64,000 bases of DNA, from the NCBI RefSeq assembly GCF_024979295.1, contig NZ_JANLCJ010000004.1, forward strand, positions 1 to 64,000, in the 5' to 3' direction. Under the pieces are notes generated by a model. That model did no database searches and was not told where the DNA came from. It saw only the letters and a list, made by a program, of their open reading frames with translations. This document shows positions 1-8,500 of this stretch, piece after piece (positions within the stretch are counted from its first letter, which is position 1; each line of letters opens with the position of its first letter). The DNA comes from Herbiconiux daphne. GTDB lineage: Bacteria > Actinomycetota > Actinomycetes > Actinomycetales > Microbacteriaceae. Both the position numbers and the translations under genes were made by a program.

Positions 1-1086
1 TTGCGGGACGGGCGCGGCGGCGCGAGCGGCATGCGGGGAGGGGGCGGCATCCGGGGCCGCGGCGGGGGCGGGCACCGCGGCGCCCGCGGCAGCCATAGCG
101 GCGGCGGCATCGGGGGCGGTGGCGCTGTCGGGGTCGGGGGTGGCGTTGCCGATCAGGAGGGCGACGGCGCGCCGACCGAGTTCGGCGAAGTCTTGGCGGA
201 CGGTGGTGAGTGGCGGCCAGAAGTGGGCGGCCTCGGGGATGTCGTCGAACCCCACCACGCTGATGTCGCCCGGCACGTCGAGGCCGGCGTCGTGGATGGC
301 GTGCACGATGCCGAGCGCCATCTGGTCGTTCGACGAGAAGATGGCCGTGAAGTCGCGCACGCGCAGGAGCTCGCGGCCGGCGTAGTAGCCGAACTCCGCC
401 GTCCAGTCGCCGAGGATGGGTGCGGTGGTCGGCACGTCCATCTCGTTCATCTCGTGCAGGAAGCCCTCCATGCGGGCCTCGGCCTCGATCCAGTCCTGCG
501 GCCCCGCGAGGTGGTAGATGCCGCGGTGACCCAGCTCGATCAGGTGCCGGGTGGCGAGCCTGGCGCCCGTCATCTGGTCGACCGACAGCGCGTGGTCGTC
601 GAGCCGCCCGGTCGACTGCAGGGTCACGAAGGGCAGGTCGAGCTGCATCTCGGCGAGCGTGTCGAACACGCGCACCTGGGGCGCGATCACGACGATGCCC
701 TCGACGGCCTGGTCGAGCAGGTGCGTGATGGCGCGGGCGATCGAGCGCGAGTCGGTGCCGTCGGCGTTGGCGGTCACCACGAGGTAGCCCGCCAGCACCG
801 CGGCTTCTTCGATGGCCTGGATGCTGGATGCCGGCCCGTATTCCGAGCGCGACGACGTCAGCACCCCGATCGTGCGCGACCGGCTGGTGACCAGCGCGCG
901 AGCGGCCCGGTTCGGGCGGTACTGCAGTTGCTCCATGACCTCGAGCACGCGGCTCTTCGTCTCGACCCGGATGCTCGGGTGGTTGTTGAGAACGCGCGAC
1001 ACGGTCTGGTGCGACACCCCCGCCAGCCGGGCCACGTCGCGGATGCTCGGAGCACGCGTGCGTTTCGCCTCGGGCGGGGGATCCAT
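1..1086 (-). CDS. LacI-family transcriptional repressor (3' end cut by window edge)
   Basis: Sugar-responsive DNA-binding repressor of the LacI/GalR family. From ATG at 1086 the protein opens with a helix-turn-helix (SIRDVARLAGVSHQTVSRVL, residues ~12-31), followed by the hinge and a periplasmic-binding-protein-like effector domain; the family signature near the C-terminus is seen as VVGFDDIPEAAHFWPPLTTV. After about residue 317 the frame continues as an Ala/Pro-rich tail (AAAAMAAAGAPVPAPAAA) which runs off the window without a stop, so the true end is unknown. The tail is not part of the usual ~340-residue family length. A LacI-like palindrome lies 28 bp upstream (1114-1127), suggesting autoregulation. 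The regulated sugar cannot be told from the sequence. Confidence 0.9.
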   Translation of the reverse strand, partial: MDPPPEAKRTRAPSIRDVARLAGVSHQTVSRVLNNHPSIRVETKSRVLEVMEQLQYRPNRAARALVTSRSRTIGVLTSSRSEYGPASSIQAIEEAAVLAGYLVVTANADGTDSRSIARAITHLLDQAVEGIVVIAPQVRVFDTLAEMQLDLPFVTLQSTGRLDDHALSVDQMTGARLATRHLIELGHRGIYHLAGPQDWIEAEARMEGFLHEMNEMDVPTTAPILGDWTAEFGYYAGRELLRVRDFTAIFSSNDQMALGIVHAIHDAGLDVPGDISVVGFDDIPEAAHFWPPLTTVRQDFAELGRRAVALLIGNATPDPDSATAPDAAAAMAAAGAAVPAPAAAPDAAPSPHAARAAAPVPQ

Positions 1087-1113
1087 GGTCACGTCGTTGC
1101 TCGCATATGCCTG

Positions 1114-1127
1114 TGTGCACGTTCACA
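1114..1127 (-). promoter_or_regulatory. Candidate LacI auto-operator upstream of the first lacI gene
   Basis: A 14-bp near-palindrome, TGTGAACGTGCACA on the minus strand, with the central CG typical of LacI-family operators and one mismatched pair. It lies 28 bp before the ATG of the lacI-family gene and downstream of a CATAAT that could serve as -10 (about 1145-1150). Position and symmetry fit autoregulation; binding is inferred. Confidence 0.45.
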
Positions 1128-1192
1128 GTCGTGGACGCAGTTACATTATGCACCGCTCGCCCGAGCGGCTCGCGGGAGTGCCCCGCACTCCG

Positions 1193-1238
1193 ATGTGACT
1201 GTCACACGGAGCGCGGGGCGCCCGAGTGACAGTCACAT
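1193..1238. promoter_or_regulatory. Twin GTGACWGTCAC palindromes, 31 bp apart
   Basis: Two copies of the 11-bp palindrome GTGAC(T/A)GTCAC are centred at 1200 and 1231, exactly 31 bp apart (about three helical turns). The pair also forms a perfect 13-bp inverted repeat (1193-1205 with 1226-1238). The right copy overlaps the stop codon of the GNAT-like gene. It could be a twin operator for the downstream lacI gene (start 1086) or a transcript-end hairpin; there is no T-tract, which favours a protein-binding site. Confidence 0.5.
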
Positions 1239-1745
1239 GCGGGTGCCGGCGAGGGGCACGGCGCGCACAGTGCGCACCGGTCCAGCCGAGAACGACACGC
1301 GTCCGTCGTCGAGGTCGGTCTCGACCGGCAGGCCTGCGGCCGAGGCCGCGAGCCGCCGCCAGGCGAGGGCCGCCTCGACGGCGGGTTCACCCCGCCGCCG
1401 CCCGTCGAGGTCGACCACGAAGTCGGGAGCGAGGATCGCGCCCGCCGCGGCGAACGCGCGGTGCGCCGAGCGGATGACCGCCGCTCCCCAGACCTCGGGG
1501 TGCGGCACCGACGGGTGCACGACGAGGCACCTCAGCTCGATGGGGTGCACGGAGCCCGCCGGGCCCCACCACACCCCGCGAGCCACGGGCTGGTCGTCGA
1601 CGAAACCGAGCCAGGTCCAGTCTCGGCGATAGGTTCCCGACGCGAGACCGCGCCCGAACCGGGTGGAATCGACGAACGACACGGGTTCGTCGGTGAAGAA
1701 CTGCAAGAGCGCCTGATCGTCGGCGCGGCGTGCTGATGCGAACAC
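1233..1745 (-). CDS. Short GNAT-like N-acetyltransferase-related protein
   Basis: A 170-residue protein resembling the N-terminal part of GNAT-family acetyltransferases (VRGVWWGPAGSVHP-type strand with IELRCLVVHPSVPHPEVWG, a beta-strand plus acceptor-side segment). I chose GTG at 1745 because a strong ribosome site, GGAGGAAG, lies 9 nt before it; an upstream TTG at 1775 has none. Two-domain GNAT proteins of this look are usually nearly twice as long, so this copy may have lost its C-terminal half. The stop codon sits inside the twin palindrome. It lies between a possible 19-codon leader ORF upstream and lacI downstream. Substrate unknown. Confidence 0.55.
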   Translation of the reverse strand: MFASARRADDQALLQFFTDEPVSFVDSTRFGRGLASGTYRRDWTWLGFVDDQPVARGVWWGPAGSVHPIELRCLVVHPSVPHPEVWGAAVIRSAHRAFAAAGAILAPDFVVDLDGRRRGEPAVEAALAWRRLAASAAGLPVETDLDDGRVSFSAGPVRTVRAVPLAGTRM

Positions 1746-1816
1746 GGGAAACTTCCTCCAGAAGATGGTGAGCAATGGAGGTGCTTCCAGGCGCGAAGCC
1801 CGGCGGCGAGCGAACG

Positions 1817-1876
1817 CTACGCGGCGAGGCGGGAGAACGGGGGAAGCACCATGTTCGTAAAGATTTTCGGAGTCAT
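1817..1876 (-). CDS. Possible 19-residue leader peptide
   Basis: A short ORF (MTPKIFTNMVLPPFSRLAA, then TAG) with a convincing ribosome site, GGAAGGTGAG, about 5 nt before the ATG. Its first half is AT-rich against the surrounding ~70% G+C. It ends 71 nt before the GTG of the GNAT-like gene. It resembles a regulatory leader or a small protein, but there is no homology evidence, and it may be a chance ORF. Confidence 0.3.
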   Translation of the reverse strand: MTPKIFTNMVLPPFSRLAA

Positions 1877-1976
1877 GGATCTCACCTTCCCTTTTCTCGT
1901 GGCGAACGGATGTCGCGGTTACCGACGCTAGCGGATCACCACGCCGCGGCGCAAGGCTTTTCTCGGCCGCCGCCCT

Positions 1977-3674
1977 TCAGTGCCCGCCGCCGGTCGTGCT
2001 GCGACGGGGCAGCGCGAACACGAGCAGGAAGGCGAGCACCGCGAACGCGACGCTCACGCCCATCGCGGCCGCGGAGCTGTCGACGAAGCCCGTGGCCACG
2101 GCCGCGGCATCCTGCCCACTGATCACGAGGGTGCCGAAGAACACACTGCCGATCACGGCGATGCCGATGGCGCTGCCCACCCGTTGCATGGCGCTGATGA
2201 CACCGCTGGCCGCCCCGGCTTCGGCGCGGTCGACGGTCGCGACGATGAACTGCGCGTTGGGGGCGATGAACAGGCCGTTGCCGAGGCCGGCGATGAGCAG
2301 GGGAAGGATGAGTTCCCAATTGGTGAGGTCGGCAGGGCTCGTCAGAAGCAGCACGAGCCAGATCCAGGCGAGGCCCACCACGACGGCCGCCGTGCCGATG
2401 ACGAGCACCGTTCGGCCGAGCCGCTGGGCGAGCCGGCTGCTGAGCGCCGAACCCACGATCGAGCCGATCGCGAACGGGATCGACACGACGCCCGACTCGA
2501 GCGCGGTGTGACCGAGTCCGGCCTGCCAGAGGATCGAGATGGTGAAGAAGATGCTCGTGAAGGCGGCGAAGTAGACCAGCGCCAGGATGACGCCACCGGT
2601 GAACGCCGGATGCCGGAACAACCGCGGCGGCACCAGCGGGCTGCGCCCGCGCTTGGTGTAGGCGACTTCCCACGCGCCGAACGCGACGAGCAGCACGACG
2701 CCGCCCGCGATCGAGAGGTAGGTCCAGAGCGGCCACCCCTCGTCTTGCCCCTGGATGAGCGGCACGAGCAGGGCGACCAGCGCGCCCGAGATGAGCACGA
2801 GGCCGATCCAGTCGAGGCCCGCCTTGCCGGCGGCCGGGGCGGGCGCCGTAGTGTGCGCGGCGGCGGCCGGGGCGGGCGCCGTAGTGTGCGCGCCGGCGGC
2901 CGGGGCGGGCGCCGAAGCCTGCGTGGCGGCATCCGGAGCCCCTGCCCGCCGGCCGTTGGCGGCGTCGCCCACCGCGATGGCCTCGGACCGCTTGGGCAGC
3001 AGGATGGCGGCCGCGATGAGCGTGGCGACACCGATCGGCAGGTTGACGCCGAACACCAGCCGCCAGCCGTTCTCGGCGCCGAAAGCCTGGATGATGAGCC
3101 CACCGACGATGGGGCCGAGCGCCGACGAGACGCCGATGACGGCGCCCATGATGGCGAACGCCTTGCCGCGGGAGCGAGGCGGGAAGAGCAGCTGGATGTA
3201 GGCGGTCACGGCCGGCACGAAGATGCCGCCGGCGAGGCCCTGCACCACGCGGGCCATCACGAGCTGCACGTCGTTCTGTGCCAGCCCGCAGGCGAGGCTC
3301 GCCGCCGTGAACAGCGCGATGCCGGTGAAGAAAACCCACTTGTGCCCGATGCGGTCGCCCACCCGGCCGGCCGGGATGAGAGCGAGGCCGAAGGCGAGAG
3401 CGTAGCCCGAGATGATCCACGAGAGAGTGGCCTCCGAGGCGTCGATGCTCGACCGGATGCTCGGCAGGGCCACGTTCACGATGGTCGTGTCGAGCAGCGC
3501 GATGAACATGCCGGCGAGCAGCACGATGAGGGCCTGCCAGGCGCGGCGGGGAACCGCGGGCGCGGGCGGAGCGCCGGTCGAGCCGGCGGAAGAGCCAGCC
3601 GTTGACCCGGCCATGTTGCCGACCGTGGAGGAAGTCGCGCCGGAACCTCCGGCGGGGAATGCTGCGTCAGTCAT
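1977..3674 (-). CDS. DHA2-family MFS drug exporter
   Basis: Proton-driven multidrug or toxic-compound exporter of the inner membrane with about 14 hydrophobic helices. The DHA2 family hallmarks are visible: LDTTIVNVALPSI in helix 1, RVGDRIGHK in loop 2-3, and ARVVQGLAGGIFVPA (motif C-like) after it. The start ATG at 3674 overlaps the padR stop by 8 bp and is preferred to the upstream in-frame ATG at 3758, which would lie inside padR. The N-terminal ~50 residues are Ser/Gly/Ala-rich. The central cytoplasmic loop has an 11-residue tandem repeat (APAPAAGAHTT type, three copies) from a 33-bp DNA repeat. Translational coupling to padR implies PadR-controlled, substrate-induced export. Confidence 0.9.
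   Translation of the reverse strand: MTDAAFPAGGSGATSSTVGNMAGSTAGSSAGSTGAPPAPAVPRRAWQALIVLLAGMFIALLDTTIVNVALPSIRSSIDASEATLSWIISGYALAFGLALIPAGRVGDRIGHKWVFFTGIALFTAASLACGLAQNDVQLVMARVVQGLAGGIFVPAVTAYIQLLFPPRSRGKAFAIMGAVIGVSSALGPIVGGLIIQAFGAENGWRLVFGVNLPIGVATLIAAAILLPKRSEAIAVGDAANGRRAGAPDAATQASAPAPAAGAHTTAPAPAAAAHTTAPAPAAGKAGLDWIGLVLISGALVALLVPLIQGQDEGWPLWTYLSIAGGVVLLVAFGAWEVAYTKRGRSPLVPPRLFRHPAFTGGVILALVYFAAFTSIFFTISILWQAGLGHTALESGVVSIPFAIGSIVGSALSSRLAQRLGRTVLVIGTAAVVVGLAWIWLVLLLTSPADLTNWELILPLLIAGLGNGLFIAPNAQFIVATVDRAEAGAASGVISAMQRVGSAIGIAVIGSVFFGTLVISGQDAAAVATGFVDSSAAAMGVSVAFAVLAFLLVFALPRRSTTGGGH
2830..2925. repeat. 33-bp tandem repeat inside the MFS gene
   Basis: About three copies of a 33-bp GC-rich unit, the first two sharing GCCGTAGTGTGCGC. 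It is in frame and encodes repeated APAPAA(G/A)AHTT in the loop linking the two halves of the exporter. The unit length (11 codons) keeps the frame if copy number changes. Confidence 0.8.
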
Positions 3675-4239
3675 GACCTTGGGCCTTTCGCGCCAGTTCG
3701 TCGGCGATGATTCGGGGGATGTCGAGCAGAAGCCGCTCATGGGATTCGACTTCGGCACGGATGCGGTCGGTGCGGTGCTGCATGACCCACTTCTCGGACA
3801 CGGTGAGATAGGGGTCGGCGCGGAGGTTCATCTGCTGCTGGTCGGCGAGGCGGGCGCGGAGGGCCGCCACCCGGTCGGAGATGAGCGCCTCGAGCTCGTC
3901 GAGGCGCTCGGGGTCGAGCCGGGTCATGGCGAGGTCGAACGGGTCGGGCCGGAACACCACCGTGGTCAGCCCGTCGACCCGCAGGGCCTCGAGCGCGCGG
4001 CGCCCGTCGGCGGTGATGCCGAAGACCTGCCGCTCGGGATAGGCGCCCTCGCGTTCGACTCTCACCTCCTCGATCAGGCCGTCGGCGGCGAGCCGCTTGA
4101 GCGTGCCGTAGAGCGAGCCGACCGAGACATCCGTCCACAAGTGGATGCGCTCCTGCTCGGCGAGCAGCCGCAGCTGATGGCCGTGCATGGGGCCACGCGC
4201 GTCGAGAGACCCGAGCACGAAGAGACGAATGGATGACAC
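3667..4239 (-). CDS. PadR-family transcriptional regulator
   Basis: Winged-helix repressor of 190 residues. The N-terminal PadR domain is clear: IRLFVLGSLDARGPMHGHQL, then DVSVGSLYGTLKRLAADGLI with the recognition helix, and the wing VEREGAYPERQVFGITADGR. A long C-terminal helical part (ADQQQMNLRAD..., residues ~125-190) is the usual PadR dimerisation region. GTG at 4239 is chosen because it begins exactly at the family's conserved start and sits within the palindromic operator at 4238-4267; longer upstream starts would translate through the operator. It is translationally coupled to the MFS exporter gene and is likely to repress both. Confidence 0.88.
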   Translation of the reverse strand: MSSIRLFVLGSLDARGPMHGHQLRLLAEQERIHLWTDVSVGSLYGTLKRLAADGLIEEVRVEREGAYPERQVFGITADGRRALEALRVDGLTTVVFRPDPFDLAMTRLDPERLDELEALISDRVAALRARLADQQQMNLRADPYLTVSEKWVMQHRTDRIRAEVESHERLLLDIPRIIADELARKAQGHD

Positions 4240-4267
4240 GTGACTACTCTCGCACGAGTAGTCACGT
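4238..4267. promoter_or_regulatory. Perfect palindromic operator of the padR-MFS operon
   Basis: Perfect 12-bp inverted repeat (arms ACGTGACTACTC and GAGTAGTCACGT) separated by 6 bp. It overlaps the GTG start of padR, so a bound dimer would block transcription start or translation initiation. PadR regulators typically bind such sites in their own promoters. Confidence 0.75.
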
Positions 4268-4348
4268 CTGATCAACTCCTCGCCCTGGTAATCTCGAACC
4301 ACTCAACGGGCGCGGTCCAGCCACGCCCGCGATGACGTGGGGAGCGGG

Positions 4349-5359
4349 ATGCCGGGCGACACGACGCTGTCCCTGCTGGGCGTCGGTGAACTCGGCGAGC
4401 GCATCTACCGGGCGGTGGTGGCCGACTCGACCACCTCCGTGCCGGCCACGGCACGCACCTTCGGCATCTCGGAGGAGCAGGCGATGGCCGAGCTCGAGGC
4501 GCTGCGATCTCTCGGCCTCGTCAACCGTCTGGCCGTCGACGACGAGTACTCGGCGGTCGACCCCCGCTTCGCCATCCGGGTGCTCGCCGATCGCACGGCC
4601 GACCATCTCAACCGCATCCGCGACGCCGTGCCCCTTCTGGCGGCCACGTTCGACGACGCGCAGCGCGCGCAGGCCGACCCGAGCCTCAGCCGCATCGTGA
4701 GCGGCGCCGACGAAGTGGGCGGCTGGTACAACCGGCTCGAGCACCAGGCCGGGTTCGAGTTCCTCGCCTTCGACCGCCCGCCCTACGTGCTCGCCACGAC
4801 GAACCCGCTCGAGGAGGTGGTGCTCGGGCGCGGGGTCAGCTGGCGCGCGGTCTACGCGGCTGCGAGCCTGACCGACGAGTCGGCGTTCGACGACCTGCGC
4901 CGGCTCGTCGCGATCGGCGAGGAGGCCCGGGTCACCACCGACCTGCCGGTCAAGATGGCCATCGCCGACCGCCGCATCGCTCTCGTGTCGCTCGTGCTGT
5001 CGGGCTCGGCTCCGGTGGCACTGGTGACCGAGGCCGAGCCGCTCGTGAGGGCCTTGATCGAGCTGTTCGATTCGCACTGGCGGCGGGCCGTGCCCATTCC
5101 GGTGCAGCGCGCCGACCTCGAGACCGTGACCCAGCACCGCATGCCGCGGCCGGGCGAGCAGACCTTCCGCCCGGCGACCGATGGCGAACTCGCGCTGCTC
5201 GCGCTGTTCTCGGCGGGGCTGAAAGACGAGATGATCGCCCGCCAGCTCGGCGTCTCCGCGCGCACGGTGCGCCGGCGCAGCCAAGACCTGCTGCGCGAAC
5301 TCGGGTCGGCGAACCGATTCCAGGCCGGCGCCGAGGCGGCACGGCGGGGCTGGATCTGA
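4349..5359 (+). CDS. HTH-type regulator with TrmB-like N-terminus and LuxR-like C-terminus
   Basis: A 336-residue cytoplasmic regulator. Residues ~10-60 look like a TrmB-type winged helix (TARTFGISEEQAMAELEALR), the middle is a PLD-like effector region (VLATTNPLEEVVLGRGVSWR), and residues ~280-330 form a LuxR/GerE-type helix-turn-helix (IARQLGVSARTVRRRSQDLL). ATG at 4349 is chosen over GTG at 4337 because GGAG precedes it. Proteins of this shape are common in actinobacteria next to secreted subtilases. The next gene in the same direction is such a protease, whose upstream region has CTGTCC/GGACAG repeats, so this gene is the likely controller. The signal sensed is unknown. Confidence 0.7.
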   Translation: MPGDTTLSLLGVGELGERIYRAVVADSTTSVPATARTFGISEEQAMAELEALRSLGLVNRLAVDDEYSAVDPRFAIRVLADRTADHLNRIRDAVPLLAATFDDAQRAQADPSLSRIVSGADEVGGWYNRLEHQAGFEFLAFDRPPYVLATTNPLEEVVLGRGVSWRAVYAAASLTDESAFDDLRRLVAIGEEARVTTDLPVKMAIADRRIALVSLVLSGSAPVALVTEAEPLVRALIELFDSHWRRAVPIPVQRADLETVTQHRMPRPGEQTFRPATDGELALLALFSAGLKDEMIARQLGVSARTVRRRSQDLLRELGSANRFQAGAEAARRGWI

Positions 5360-5410
5360 CCCGTTTTCGTTTCCGATTCCGACCCCGGTGTTTCGCCGCG
5401 GTAAAAACTC

Positions 5411-5445
5411 CTGTCCGCTCCAGGACAGTGACCGCGCTAGGACAG
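5411..5445. promoter_or_regulatory. CTGTCC/GGACAG repeats upstream of the subtilase gene
   Basis: The 209-bp gap between the regulator and the protease holds a perfect inverted repeat CTGTCC-N6-GGACAG (5411-5428) and a third half-site GGACAG at 5440-5445, 17 bp further on. It is a plausible operator for the upstream LuxR-type regulator. No clear -35/-10 was seen. Confidence 0.4.
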
Positions 5446-5568
5446 ACCACCCCCTGGTGGGGGGCACGCGCGCTCGGGTAGCAAAGACACCACGGTCGAC
5501 GGCTCCGCGCCCTCACACTCCACCTCGGCGCCCCGTCGACCGGTCAGGTCAACTTACGAGAGGTCGTC

Positions 5569-8500
5569 ATGCCGCCCACCCCCCACCCCCGCAGACCGAG
5601 CCGCCGTCGCGTGACCGCGACCGCTCTCGCGATCTGCCTCGTGACCCCGTTGTCGGCGTTCGGCGTCGCCGCGCAGGCGTCGACACCGGCGACCGAGGCG
5701 GGCACGGATGCCGCCGCCGTGGTCGACGTGATCATCGAGTTCGCGGGCGACTCCGCGGTTCGCGCGATCGGTGCCGAGAGACTGCAGCAGGCGCGCTCCA
5801 CCGCCGACGTGGGCATCTCCTCCGCCGTCGCCGCCGACTACACCGCGGCCGCCGAAGCGCTCGAGACCGAGCAGCGGGCCTTCGTGGAGACCGCCCGCAC
5901 GGCCGGCGTACCCATCGATGCGCCGCGCTACCTCACGGGAGTTCTCGACGCCGTCGCGGGCTCCGTGGCCGCCGGCGACATCGACGAGCTGCGCGCCCTG
6001 CCGGGCGTGACGCGGGTCTCGCTCGACGGCCGCACGCAGGCGTCGACCGACGTCAGCGTGCCGGCGATCGGCGCGCCGGAGGTGTGGGCGCAGACCGCCC
6101 CCGACGGAACCGCCGCGCGCGGCGGAGGTGTCACGATCGCCATCCTCGACACCGGAATCGACTACACCCTCCCTGATCTCGGCGGCGGATTCGGCGAGGG
6201 GTTCAAGGTCGTCGACGGCTACGACTTCGCCAACGACGACGCCGATCCGATGGACGACCACTTCCACGGAACCCACGTGGCCGGAATCGTGGCCGGCAGC
6301 GGTGTCGACCAGATCACCGGCGTCGCGCCCGACGCCACCCTCACGGCCTACAAGGTGCTCGACGCCGACGGCGGCGGACAGGTGTCCGACGCCATCGAAG
6401 CGCTCGGCGCGGCCGTCTCGCCGGCGGGTGCGCATCCCGCCGACGTCATCAACATGAGCCTCGGACTGCCGGGCGACGGCGACGACCCCATCGGTCTCGC
6501 CGCGTCGAACGCGATGATCGCGGGCGCCGTGGTCGTGGCGGCGGCCGGCAACTCGGGCCCCGGCGAGCAGACGGTGAGCAGCCCCGCCGCGGCGAACGAC
6601 GTGCTCGCGGTCGGCGCCTCGACCACCAACCTCGCCATCCCGTCGATCTCACTCACGACACCCGAGGAGCACGCCGTGCCGACCTCCCGGGTGCTGTACT
6701 CGGCGAACCCCCCGGCCGAGGGCTTCACGGCGCGCGTCGTCGACGTGGGCGACGGCAGCGACGAGGCGTTCGAGGCGGCCGGTGACCTCACCGGTGCGAT
6801 CGTGGCCTACAGCGGCATCGTGCCGCGCAGCACGGCCGAGATCCAGGACGACTTCCACAAGGCAGCCCTCGCCGAGACGAAGGGCGCCGTCGCGGCGCTC
6901 GTCTACGAGTTGCCGCCGCCGTTCTACGGCGGTGTCAGCCGCACCGAGCCGATGCTCTCCGACTCCGGCGTGCTCGAGGCGGCGGCATCCGGAAGCGGGC
7001 CCGACGCTCTGCGCAGCGGCTCCGACCTGCGGCTCGACTCGATCGTCGTGATGGGCACAACGGCGAACGAGTACGCCCCGATCCGCGACGCCGTGCTCGC
7101 CGGCGGCGCCACCGCCACCGTGTCGGCGAAGGACATGACCGACACGATCGCGTCGTTCAGCTCGCGCGGCCCGAGCGACAGCATGCGCCTGAAGCCCGAG
7201 ATCGTGGCACCGGGCGTCGAGATCCGCTCGCTCGTGCCCGCGGCCCAGGGCATCGACGACAACGCCTACCGCCTGTCGGGAACCTCGATGGCCGCGCCGC
7301 ACGTGGCGGGTGCCGCGGCGCTGGTGCGCCAGATGCGACCGGATGCCGACCCGTGGCAGGTGCGTGACACCCTCATCGGCTCGGCCTCGGCGCTCGCGAG
7401 CGACGCCGTCGACTCCTCACCGGCCGACCAGGGCGCGGGCCTGCTCGACGTGGCGGCAGCCGTGCACCAGAGTCTCACGGCGCAGCCCGCCGCGGCATCC
7501 CTCGGTCTCGTCGATGCCGACGCCGACGACCCCAGCCGGGCGACGGCGCTCACCCTCACGAACACGAGCGACCAGGCGCTCACGGCGACGCTGACCATCG
7601 TTCCCTCGAGCGCGAGCCAGGGCACCGCGACGCTCGACGCCTCGACCCTCGAGCTGCCGGCCGATTCGAGTTCGACGGCCATCCTGAGCGTCGTTCCCGA
7701 GGTGACCTCCGGATTCGCCGAGGTCTCGGGCACCGTGGTGGCGAGCCTCAGCGACGGCAGCGAGGTGCGGGTGCCCTATCTCGCCGTCTCGCGCGATCTG
7801 CTCGTGCGGGCCACGCCCGACCCGTCGTCGGGTCACGCGAAGATCTTCGTGCACGCGGATGCCCCGCTCGACGAGCCGCCCGTCGCCGAGGTCACGACGC
7901 CCTCGGGCGACGTGCTCGAGGTCTCGATGCAGCTCTCGGGTGAGATCGACGACGAAGGGCTCAACACGCGACCGGGCTGGTATGAGGGATCGGTCGACTC
8001 CACCGAGGTCGGAGGGCACTCGATCGCCGTCCGCGCCGAATCGCAGGGTTCCACGCAGCTCGGGGCGGGATCGTTCGAGGTGCTGCCCGCGGTGACGAGC
8101 GACTACACCTGGCAGCAGCTCGGCCGCGACAGCAACAGCGCGTTCGTCGCCACCTCGCCGATCGATGGCGAGACCGCGATGCTGACGGCCGAGGGCACGT
8201 CACGACCGTTCTTCACCTCCGACAAGGGAGCGACCTGGAACCAGGTGCGCGACCTGCCCGTCGGCGACGGATTCGGCCGGCCCTACGCCGACCCGTCCGA
8301 CCCCGAGGCGTTCTGGTACTTCCTGAACGGCACGGTCGGCACGGTCACGCTCGACGCGAGTTATGACGGGATGCTGGTGCGCACCGACGATCTCGGAGCG
8401 TCGTGGAGCATCCTGCCGTTCCCCGACGAGCACATCTGGGCGTCGGTCACGAGCGGCCAGACGCTCGTCGCCGCGGTCGCCGACGGCCTGGAGTACAGTC

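Noticed and set aside
1..1632. 543-codon plus-strand open frame
   Set aside because: Antisense to the lacI-family and GNAT-like genes; Arg/Gly/His-rich composition is a typical shadow of high-GC codon bias.
3674..3758. Upstream start for the MFS exporter at 3758
   Set aside because: It would lie wholly within padR and adds a sequence unlike an exporter N-terminus; the ATG at 3674 overlapping the padR stop is more likely.
4239..4302. Longer padR start at 4302
   Set aside because: It would translate through the 30-bp palindromic operator, and the extra residues do not match the PadR N-terminus.
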